Below are positions 9,822 to 20,205 of a stretch of 64,000 nucleotides of DNA, in pieces (within the stretch, counting starts at the first letter, position 1; each line of letters opens with the position of its first letter). The translations under genes were made by a program, and so were the position numbers. This stretch comes from Laburnicola sp. R22_1. Lineage: Eukaryota > Ascomycota > Dothideomycetes > Pleosporales > Didymosphaeriaceae. The notes beneath the pieces were generated by a model. The model was given only the letters and a program-made list of their open reading frames with translations. It did not search any database and had not been told where the DNA came from. The DNA is taken from positions 2,232,001 through 2,296,000 of the forward strand of contig JACONQ010000010.1 in the NCBI GenBank assembly GCA_014281115.1. The letters run 5' to 3'.

Positions 9822-10823
9822 TGTTAAAACTATATTAGTAAGCAAAATAAATAATAAAATAACATGTTAGAATTTCGCTGTTATAATAAAAGATAAATAG
9901 ATAAATAACTATAAGCTACCTAAAAATAAACTAAAATAGTCGTTCCGACAATAAGTTGCAATTAAAGCCAAAGTCAACTTTAAGTAACGCACAAAAAGTT
10001 TACTAAAAGATAATTGTAAGAAATCCAATATTATATGTATTAATTTACTTAAAACTAAAACCAAAATATAATATAAAACTAACCTAATAAATATTATAAA
10101 ATACGCTATCGTAATATAAATAAGCTCGTAATTAATTTTTCTAAATCAATAACTTTTGACAAACTTGTCGCAATCAAGCGCTTTAACAATTTTGAGCAAT
10201 TGCTAAAAAGAATATACTAAACAAGGCAATATTATATGTATTAAATTACTTATTACTAAAAACAAAATATAACATATAAAAGACTTGTTTTATAATATAA
10301 AATACATTAGCGTATAATAAACTAAGGAGTAATAAAATAAGGCGTTTATTATTAACGTCACAACTAAGCAATAGTAAAACAAAGTTTACAATAGCTCGCA
10401 TATAAAACACTAGTTTGCATATAAAACACTAGTTTGTATATAAAACACTAGTTTGCATATAAAACACTAGTTTGCATATAAAACACTAGTTTGTATATAA
10501 AACACTAGTTTGCATATAAAACACTAGTTTGCATATAAAACACTAGTTTGCATATAATAGCTTGCATATAAAACACTAGTCTGCATATAAAACAATAGCT
10601 CGCATATAAAACACTATTGCATATAAAACACTAGTTCAAACATTAGTTTAAAACACTAGCACGCATAAAAGTTAAAGGCATAATTAAACTATACAAAACT
10701 AAGTGTTCGTTAGTCTAAATTATTTTGTATATAGATTGCTAGGTAGCCAGTTTATTAAAATAAATCAACCAGTTTAACAATACCAACTCGATCACCTTCT
10801 TATCTATTTATCCACTTTTTACA
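9822..10823 (+). repeat. copia LTR without internal region (solo-type)
   Basis: It is 1002 bp, starts TGTTAAAAC and ends TTTTTACA (one C-to-T in the terminal motif). It has eight units of the 19-bp repeat instead of two, and lacks about 10 bp (ttatgctaaa) before 'ataaggcg'. The flanks (tttat left, ttata right) do not form a target duplication and belong to unrelated sequences, so it may be a product of recombination between elements rather than a simple solo LTR. Confidence 0.9.
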
Positions 10824-10859
10824 TTATATATTTATATTAATTATCGCATAATTAATATA

Positions 10860-13700
10860 ATTACAAAGCGTAATTGCAACACGCTACTATTATTAAAAGA
10901 CACATTAGCTCGTATAAATAAGACGAAGTTTATATTTATTATAGATATTATAGTAGGTTTTAACAATATACGTATTAAGAAAGGTAATAAAGAAAAATAG
11001 CGTTCCTTACTCAATACAAACTATACAAATACACAGTTATGCTATTTAGACTTACTAGAGCTCCTAGCACGTTTTAAATATATATTAAAAAAATACTACA
11101 ATAACATTTAGATAATTTCTATATAGCTTATTTAGATAATATACTTATATATAGTAAAATTAAGAAGGATTATATTAAGTATATATAAACTATAGTTAAT
11201 AAACTTAAATAAGCTAATCTATACTTAAATAGTAATAAGTATTAATTTAAAGTTAAGAAGGTTAAGAACCTAAGAATTATACTAACCACTAAGAGTATTA
11301 AAATAAATCCTAAAAAGGTTTAGGCAGTACACAATTAGTAACTGCCGCAGTTACTTAAGAATATATAGACTTTTTTAGATTGTGTAAACTTCTACTAATA
11401 ATTTATTAAAGGTTTTAGTTAGATTGCACGCCTACTAACAAACCTAACTAAAGATAACACGCTAAAAAACTGGCCTATTAAACTAGAGACTTCTATAGCT
11501 ATTACGTTTGTAGTACTTAAGCAGGCTTTCGTAATAGCACCTATCTTAGTCTATTTTAACTTAAACAAAGAAACCTAGTTAGAAACTAACGCGTTAGATT
11601 TTGTCACCACCACTATACTATTATAGAAAGATAATTAAGGCATACTATAATCTATTGCGTACCTATCGTATAAAATAAACCTTATAGAGTGTAATTACAA
11701 GATTTATAATAAGAAACTTCTAGCTATTATATATACTTTTAAGGAATAGAGATCTAAGCTAGTAGGCACCTAAAATCCTATTAATATTATTACTAACTAT
11801 CTAGCTTTACAATACTTTATAACTAGCAAGCAGCTTAATTAATAATAAGCGTAATAGGCAGAGTTTCTAGTAGAATTTAACTTTTATATTTAATATCGCC
11901 CTAGTAAATAAGACATAAAACCTAACACCTTAACTTATTATTTTAGTAATCTGCCTAAAGGCAATAATAACACTTACTAACAACACTAAGTCTAGATAGT
12001 CTTACGCCTATAGATCTTTAAAGGCAAGGGTTTATATTATACTATCGCTACTATATACGTCTTATTAGATAAAAATCATTACTCTAGTATCTAACTCGCA
12101 GCTATATTATACTATACTACTAAACTTACTACTAATAATAACTCTATTACTATAATTATGACTAATACTAAGAAAATAGTGCAATTATTTAAAAAGATTA
12201 AGACTACCTACACCTCTAACAAGATAGTCTAAGATATTATTGCTACTATTAAGGCTAAGGCCTATTGTTTGCCTAAGAAGCTTCTTAAATAAGGGCTTAG
12301 AATAAAAGTTATAAGTTATTAGCTAAGCGAGAAACTCTTATATATTAAAAATTAACTATATATTCTAGATAATAAAGAACTCTACACGCAGATTCTTAAG
12401 TAGGCCTATAATAGCGTTACTACTAATTATATTAGCTGCGAGAATATGTATAAGCGCATTAGTTATTAGTATTACTAGCTACATATAACGCACACTATTA
12501 CCTATTATACACACGCCTATATATTATACTATTATAGTAAGCTATACTATAATGCTAAATATAGTTTATTACACCTACTACTAATTTTAAACTGTTACTA
12601 GAAATCTATCTCTATAGACTTTATTATTAGCTTGCCACTTTATTATAATAATAGTAAGATCTACATAGCCATTATAGTTGTTGTAGACTAGCTTAGCAAA
12701 AAAAAAGTTTATTCTTATAATTAAGATTATAGCTAAGATAGTTACAAAGGCCTTTATTATATATATCTAGTATAAGGATGGTTTTCTAGAGAATTTTATT
12801 AGTAACTATAGTTAATAGTTTATATTACACTTCTAAAAGCGCCTTTGTAAAAGATTAGGTACTAAACTGCGCCTATTAACTAGTTAGCATCCTAAAACTA
12901 ATAGTTAAACTAAAGTCGCTAACACTACTTTAAAGGAATACTTATGCGCGTATATTAACTACTAATAAGATAACTAGACGCTATACTTACCTATAGTAAA
13001 GTTTATTACTAACTTATTAGGTAGCAAATTAACTAGAGTAGCACCCTTTATTACTACTAAGGGCTACTTACTGCGCAATAGTACTAATCGTATATAATTA
13101 TATAATATTAAGTTAGTAAGTAGAGACGTCTACTTATAGCACTAGTCTACCTAAACTATTAACGCGTAGATAACTTTATTAACTCCTTTACCTAATTACG
13201 CAACTTTTTATATAATAATTTATAATAAGTATAAGCTAAGTAGGCTAAGTACACTAACGCAAAGCGCGCCCTAGCACTATTCTTGAAGGTTAGTAACAAA
13301 GTAATATTAGACGCGCGCAACCTAAAAACTAAAAGACCTAGCTTTTTACTTAACTATAAGAATAGGGAGACCTTTTTATATTATATAAGTTATTAACAAT
13401 ATAGCCTATAAGCTTAACTTACTTAAGGAAATAGGTTAACTGCACAATATGTTCTACCTATAGCTACTACACCTATATAATAAGGAATTACTTAATAGTT
13501 AAATATATAATAAAGATAATATACTACTAGATAAATATATAGATAAGAATTATAAAGTAAAGACTATACTTACCTACTAGTTAAATAAGTTAAAGAAGAA
13601 CCTATATACCCCTAACTATAGGGTTATAGAATATAAAGTTATATAGGATAGTTTTAAAGATCCTATATAGAAGCTATATTACAACCTACTTAATTATCCT
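10860..13700 (+). pseudogene. RIPped gypsy pol: RT, RNase H, integrase
   Basis: Read through the stops, the plus strand gives a Ty3/gypsy polyprotein. RT begins in the middle of the domain near 10890. The catalytic motif at 11131-11139 reads Leu-Asp-Asn rather than Leu-Asp-Asp. RNase H follows (Glu-Thr-Asp/Asn-Ala region near 11590, then a Thr-Asp-His-like stretch near 11800). Integrase shows Ser-Ile-Asp-Phe-Ile near 12615 and a His-Pro-Lys-Thr-Asn-Ser version of the usual HPQTDGQ motif near 12890. There are tens of in-frame TAA/TAG, mostly where Gln or Trp is expected. The 5' part of the element is missing, replaced by the copia LTR. Confidence 0.85.
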
Positions 13701-14463
13701 TATCTTATCACTAGTTTCCACGCTAAGAACCTAAAGAAGCCCGCTATACTATATAACTTTAACAAGCTTATTACATATTAGGATATTATTACCTATCTTG
13801 CTACTATTCTAGTTATAAATGCCCACCTAAATGCTTAAAAATAAATAGATATAGGTCTTAAGTTAGCAATAGATAGTAGTCCCCCTAGAAACCCTCCTAG
13901 TAGTAATTCTCTTAGCTAGGTTAAGTATACTAACCTATGCGATAATAGTACTAATAATAATAGTACTAATAGTAATAGTACTACTAACACAACCTAAATA
14001 GACATTAATAACTTAGATTAAATCTATAGTAATTTAGTAGGAAGTTACAATAATTTAGTGTAAATTACTATAAGAATTATAATAATTAAAAATAGTGCAT
14101 TATAGATTGCAATAAGCTGTAATAGATTATAATAAATTATAATAGTTATATAGACATTAGTATATAGTTAAAAAAACTTAGTAGCACTAGAGTCACTACT
14201 ATAGAAGGAGAAAGTAGTGTTACTAATCTAAGATACGGATCTCTCGCTTATATTATATTATTCTCTTAGGACTAGCGTATTTACTAAGCGAGGTCCTAAG
14301 CAAGGCTATATATATAGCCTGCCTACGTACCCACCTGATATAGGTATTGCTACTATCTTATATTTAGATTCTAATTACTATTATTATCTTATATACGGCG
14401 TAATAACCCCTATAGTGCTCTTACACTACCTATAAGTAGTTAAATTAGTAGAAGTTTTACCTT
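13701..14463. other. 3' region of gypsy relic and AT-rich spacer
   Basis: Holds a short taatagtac-type trinucleotide-rich patch near 13940-14000 and, at about 14205-14218, a purine-rich tract followed by TGTTACTAA that could be a polypurine tract and LTR start. The LTR end was not identified. No gene. Confidence 0.4.
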
Positions 14464-14830
14464 ATTAGTTACTAGTTATACTAGGCAATTGCCTAAGGTC
14501 TATAAGACTACTAATATAACTTCTTTACCTACTACAAGTAGGTAAGAGTGTATTAGTTTATTAGTTACTAGTTGTGCTAGGTAGTAGTTTTACACTAAGG
14601 TCTATAAGACTACTAATATAACTTCTTTGCCTACTATAAGTAAGTAAGAATATATTAGATTAGTTACTAGTTATACTAGGTAGTTATTATATTGCCTAAG
14701 GTCTATAAGACTACTAATATAACTTCTTTACCTACTACAAGTTAGTAAGGGTATATTAGTTTATTAGTTACTAGTTATACTAGATAGTTATTACACTACG
14801 CTAAGGTCTATTTAAAAGGCTACCCTAGAA
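14464..14830 (+). repeat. ~100-bp tandem repeat family C, four units
   Basis: Units start ttagttactagtt at 14465, 14561, 14660 and 14764 (spacings 96, 99 and 104 bp). Each carries 'ggtctataagactactaa' and 'cttctttacctactac' blocks. Single units or fragments occur at 5990-6170 and, inverted, at 43015-43145. Confidence 0.85.
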
Positions 14831-16299
14831 GTTTTAAATATAAATAACAATGAATAAATAATAACTATCGCGCTACACCCTATAGAGCTAACTTGCCTAA
14901 TAACTATTTTTAGCGCTATTATAGTAAGGGCACAAGATATAGAGCTAGAGAATTAGAATTAGGCTATAGAGGTAATATAGAGGTTAAAGTTTTATATATT
15001 TTATCTTATACTTTATTTTTTATCTAGCTTAGACTATGCGCTAGCTCGCACACTATATAAGACCTACTACTCTAGATCTATTTGCTATATCCTCTCTACT
15101 TAACCCTACTACTACCTGCACTATAGTAAGCTATTGCCCTTTAATCTAGGTAACTCCTAGAATGTTTTCTACGTTCTCTCTACCCCTAGATAGTTCTAAA
15201 ATAGACAATATAGAGGGGGATGTTTGCCTATACCCTACTAATAATAGTTTATATAATACTTATATTAGGATTTTCCTACTTTACCTTACTAGCGATTTAT
15301 TATTTATTAAGTAAGAAAAGTAACTAATAGTTACTTCTAAGACTACTAGTTGCCTCTCTAGTCTTATAAAAAAGAGGAGTATAGTTAAACTATTTAGAAA
15401 GGTCTACCCTAATAGAATTTCTTATAACGCTCCTAAGTATAATTAATATATTGCCGTACTTAAAGCAGATTAGCAAAATAATAAATTTTTACTAATAGAC
15501 TTTAAGTGGCTTGCGCACTAAGGCAAAGTTAAACTTAAAGCTACTAGGAAGTTTAGCGCGTTTTTAGTGTAATTTAAACTAGACTAATTACTTTAGTATA
15601 GCCTAGAAATAAAATAATTACTTACTACCTATTAGCTTTAGGCTTAATATTACTTTTCTTAAGGCTTGCTTTTAAAGAAATTACTAGAATTAGTGGCTAG
15701 AGCTGTTATAAAGTTTAAAGATAACTCTAAATAGGGAAGTATTATTTAGGCTTTGTATAAGTGCGCTAATATATTTAAATAAGCTTTTATTATACTTAAG
15801 GTATAAATACCTTATACTATAATATATATAATAGAGAAAGGATTTTAATTCTACTTTAATAGTACTAACTACATAGCTATTAAAGAGTACTTATTTACTT
15901 TAATAAAGCTTTTTCTTTTATTAAAGATACTTATAATTTATAGCACGACACTTATATACCTTTAAAAAACTCTAGCCTAGAAACACCTAATTTACTATAT
16001 AGTTTGCGCCGCCTTTATATAATTAAGTAAAGCTTATTATATTTAGTTGCGTTTTAATATGTGCCTTAGCTAGCACTCTAATATACATCTTATTATCTAC
16101 TCTAGCTTATAGTGCCTACTCTGCAACTAGATAATACCTTTTACTACTTCTTAGTCCCTAGATATGTGTAAACTAAGCTTACTAATAGCGCCTAAAGAGA
16201 TATGCCTTAGGATAGATACGCTTCTACTATACTTTTTAGTATATCTAAACTAGGATGCTCTATAAAGCTACCTAATATTAATAAGTACTATAGAAAAGG
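14831..16299. other. RIPped AT-rich stretch, unidentified
   Basis: Degraded sequence with no recognised domain. It may be the 5' end (leader and gag start) of the gypsy relic that becomes recognisable from 16.3 kb. Confidence 0.4.
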
Positions 16300-18197
16300 T
16301 TAACTTAGTTTTAGTATTAAAGATTAGCTAAAGGATATATATAATAAGATCTGCGTAAGCATAGACGATTACTAAGGTAATAATAATAAGGAAAATTAAG
16401 ATAATTTTATAAAAGCTATTCTTAGCCGCTTTAGAGGCGCGCCTTAAAAGGTAGCGCAAAATTAGTGTTAAATAAATTAGGCTCTTTAAGAAGATTATAG
16501 ACCTAAAGCAGTTTTTAAATTTCTAGAAGAGACTTATTATAATCCCTTTACTTTCTAATAGGCACGTAAGAAGTTTTATAAGCTCTTTTTCTTTAATAGA
16601 ATAGACACCTAAATATTTCTATAGGCTTTTAAGAGTCTAGCTAGAAAAGGTAGACTAGACGTAAAGACCTAAAAGGATAAATTATAACTTAAGTTAACTA
16701 GAAGTCTTAAGTTAATACTTTAGAAAGAGATAGAAGATTCTAATATTAACTACCTAGTAATTAAACGCTAGATAACTATAGCTAGCTGCACTCTCTATAA
16801 TAATAGTATAATAAACCCTTTCTAGGCATATATAAGAACTTTTTATAAGGTACTACTCTTTAGATTAATATTCTTATATATAGTAACTAGAAAATAAATA
16901 CCCTATTTTATACCCACTTTTCTCTTTTTAACTTTTTATAATTAGACTAAAGTATAGTATATAAAGTATAACGCCTACTTTAGCTATACTAAGAAACTTA
17001 GAGGCCTATACTTGTGCTGCTACCCTAAGGTAGCTATATAAGTAAATATAGAAGTAGAGAATAATCTTAATTTAAATAAACTTAGTATTCCCTACTACTT
17101 TAATTTAAAGGTAGGTAATTTATTAGATAATAAGGCTTTAAATGCGCACTACTAGACTACTTTAACCTAGTAGCTTATATAGAAGCTACTAAACTAATTA
17201 ATTTAGATAAACTATAATTTTAACTATAAAATATAGATGCTAAACTAAAATTGCTACCTATAGACAGTAAGATAGTAAGGGTTTCTAAGCTATTTAGAAG
17301 CTTCTAGCTAGTTATGCTAGTGCAAATTAAATTCTAAGGGTTAGCTCTTAGGTTGTAAGCCTTAATAGACACTAGTACTAGCGCTTACAATCTTATTACT
17401 TTAAGGTATATAAAGGCTATCTAAAAATAGCTCAAAGCCAAACTACTTTACCTAAAGACACTAATCCCCTTTAAAAACTTTATAGGAAAGAGAAGTGTAA
17501 AAATAGATACCTATTTTATAGCCTAGCTTAATATTAATAAATATAGTATTACTATATAGTTTTTTTTGTAAAATAGGGGACTATAATCATATTATTAGTA
17601 GGAAATTTTTTAAGTAAGCTAATTACCTAGTTAACGCTTAGGACTGCTGCCTTTATTAGAAAGATAATAAGAATCTAATCTTTACTAGTAACCTTATCCT
17701 ACTATAAACTTTTTACTACCTAACCCTTTCTACTAGAATAATACTACCTAATAGAATAGCCTACTTAAAAAGTAAAACTATACCCACTAAATAACTTACT
17801 TATTAAAAGCTAACTAAAGTGTCTCTAAGAAGATTTCTATCTAGTTTTCTAACCCTACTATTTTAGTTATTAGAACGTACTTAAAGGCTTACTAGAAACT
17901 AAGCTATAAGGACGCCTTTAATAAAGATAGTAGCGTTAAGGCTATTAAGCTGCCTTCTTTAGACAAGGAACTATTAGACAATAAATTGCCTTTTAGTTAC
18001 CCTATCCTTACTACTTAAGGAAGCTACTAGTAAGACTAGTCCCTAGAAATTATATAATAGGATTTAGGTCTTATTTTTAACTCTAGACCTAGAGGCTATA
18101 AACTTACTAGAGAAGCTAATCTATAAATTAGGTAGCTTTTGCCTACAGAATTAACTATTTAATTAAAACTACCCTAGCTAGAATAATCTTATAAGGG
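16300..18197 (+). pseudogene. RIPped gypsy gag and protease relic
   Basis: Plus-strand translation ignoring stops gives a gag-like segment near 16490-16780 (Phe-Leu-Glu-Glu-Thr-Tyr, then a basic Phe-Tyr-Lys-Leu stretch). A degraded zinc-knuckle region follows near 16970, with several Cys apparently changed to Tyr. A protease-like Ala-Leu-Ile-Asp-Thr-Ser lies near 17365. The order gag-protease is as expected for Ty3/gypsy. The relic is cut at 18197 by the minus-strand chromovirus. It may belong to the same family as the pol at 10.9-13.7 kb, but this is not shown. Confidence 0.6.
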
Positions 18198-18378
18198 TGT
18201 CACTAGGGCACCTAATAGTTAATAAGACAGAATAGGATAATATTAGGAGGTAAGTAGTGATGAGACGAATCGCTACCCGCTCTTATCTAAAGTGAGAGAG
18301 TTTTTATCTAAACCCCCGCTAGGCCCAAAGGGGACATAAGTCTCCATTCGGCCAGCTAAGCGACAAGGAGGCCTTATA
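18198..18378 (-). repeat. chromovirus LTR (left, 3' LTR)
   Basis: 181 bp, same length as the right LTR. In plus orientation it begins TGTCACTAGGGCACC and ends GGCCTTATA, the final CA having become TA. Confidence 0.8.
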
Positions 18379-18699
18379 GTATCCCCCTTCTAGGATTAAC
18401 CCAACCTAGGTTGCCCTAGACGATTAAAACGTATGATATCCTATTATCTTCGCTTAAAAAGTAAATAATCGCTAGTCTTATAACTACATAGTAACAATTA
18501 TTATTATGTTAGGCGCCATTTCGCCATTAAGGTACTCTAGGGCACCTAACTAATTTGGAAGCTGAAGGTGCCGTTAAGCGAGGCTTGGCGCAATTGTTTT
18601 GGTTTTCGCCTACCCTTATACTACTCTTGCTCCTTACGCCTTCACTAGTTAATTTAGTATATACTATCCTACTCTTATTGTTCTAATGCGTTCTAATGT

Positions 18700-19220
18700 C
18701 CCTTTCTATAGCAAGATGGCCCTTAAGAAGACGCTTACTATACAGCAGGCAGAGTTAGCTTATAACTAACTCACTAGTGCTAATCTATGTGTTTATTATA
18801 TTAAACTTATCTATAAGAGGGATCTACTCTACACATGCGACTTTCTAGATACTAAACTTGTTTTATTAATTTAAATTAATAGTGTTTAGCTGTCTAGGTG
18901 TAGTAATTACTTAATTCGGAATAAACACTGCCTTATAGTAATATATGTCTATATTAGGCGCCATTATACTACTAACTAAGACAATATAGTGCCCTATTAA
19001 CTTCGACGCTAAGCTTAACAGTCTTATGGCTGCTTAGGCTCTTCTTTATAGTAGTAATTCTAATAAGAATAAGGAACGCGTCTATAAGGCTGACAAGAGG
19101 CTTATAAACCGCATTAAGTGGGTGTAGTTATCCTTATGGCGCTTTTTGTTAACTAATTACTTCTTAGCTTATTTAAGCCCTACGCATAGAATCTCTATGT
19201 CTATAATAGTAGCAATGTCT
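18700..19220 (+). pseudogene. antisense coding relic between integrase and 3' LTR of the chromovirus
   Basis: On the strand opposite to pol, an ATG at 18716 opens a basic stretch (Met-Ala-Leu-Lys-Lys-Thr). After a frame change, 19077-19207 reads about 43 codons with a single TAG (Lys-Ala-Asp-Lys-Arg-Leu-Ile-Asn-Arg, then a Trp-Arg-Phe-Leu-Leu stretch). The codon content looks like former protein rather than RIP noise. I do not recognise the family. Extra ORFs, some antisense, between integrase and the 3' LTR are known in some plant Ty3/gypsy elements; equivalence here is inference. Confidence 0.35.
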
Positions 19221-20059
19221 ATTAATTAACCTATTACTTTACTAAGAAGCGCGCTTATACTAATATAGAGTGCAAGACTAAGTAATATTATTATAAGAAG
19301 GCTATTAACCGCGTAACCTATAAGGGTGGGACCCTAAAGCGAGACAAGGTCTGTAATTCTGCCTTTTGTCCCATTATATTATATACTAACGCGGTTGTAG
19401 AATAAATATAGACTAACGCGTTGTTAAGAGTTTTGGGGTAATAGTAAGAGTTCTACTCGCGGCCATAGTTGCGAATAGTGCCTTTCTAGCTTTTTAGTAG
19501 TACTTTTAGCCCTTTTAGGGGCCTTAGGCCAATGTGTGTATAAGGGAGACCTCTGGGGCCATTATGCCTTAGTGTCCCTAAGAGTGACAGCTCCCTATAA
19601 TATAGAAGTCTGTTAGAACTTAAATAGCGCCTTCTGGCGGGCGGCGACGCCCTAAAATATCTTAAACCTAGGATCTTAGAATATTCTCTTCTTTTGGCTC
19701 TAAGTAAAGTGTGATATGCTCTTATGGTCCTTTATAGTCCTTTTTAACTAACCCCTAGAGATACTATAATTTTTCTAAGTTAATATTACCTTTACGACAC
19801 CTTATGCTATTAAACACCTTTATAATTGTAGTAAAAAAACCCGCTGTAGAGAAAAATAGGTAAAGGTAACAAGTGTACTTTCTATAGTAATTCTCTAACT
19901 ATATAGTTAACCTGAGTCTAATCTCTTGTCTATAGAAAAAAGGAATTAAAATTCCCTATTAAAATTTTCCAAGGAGGTTCTTTTATTCCCCTTCTGTAGT
20001 TGTTCGACCCAAATAAGAGTCTCTTTGCCAGCGTCCTAGAATATTCTTCTTTTTCTAGA

Positions 20060-20205
20060 ATTCTTTAATAGTGTTGGCACTTAGATTAGTGTCTGGCTCC
20101 TATGAGTTTTCTTCTTCTAAGTAATCTTCTTATTTAATAAGGTATTCCTAGGTTCTAACTAATAACTGTCTACTTTCTAGTACCTTCTCTATATAATACA
20201 CGTTA
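20060..20205 (-). pseudogene. chromodomain of the chromovirus integrase
   Basis: The minus strand reads a chromodomain in order: Tyr-Ile-Glu-Lys-Val-Leu-Glu-Ser-Arg, then Glu-Tyr-Leu-Ile-Lys, Trp replaced by a stop, then Glu-Asp-Tyr-Leu-Glu-Glu-Glu-Asn-Ser, a stop at a Trp position, and Glu-Pro. Chromodomains at the integrase C-terminus target chromoviruses to heterochromatin. The lost Trp residues are typical RIP products. Confidence 0.8.

Noticed and set aside
10399..10560. Regular 19-bp repeats resembling a CRISPR array
   Set aside because: Units are directly adjacent without spacers, lie inside a copia LTR, and the composition and introns of the window are fungal.
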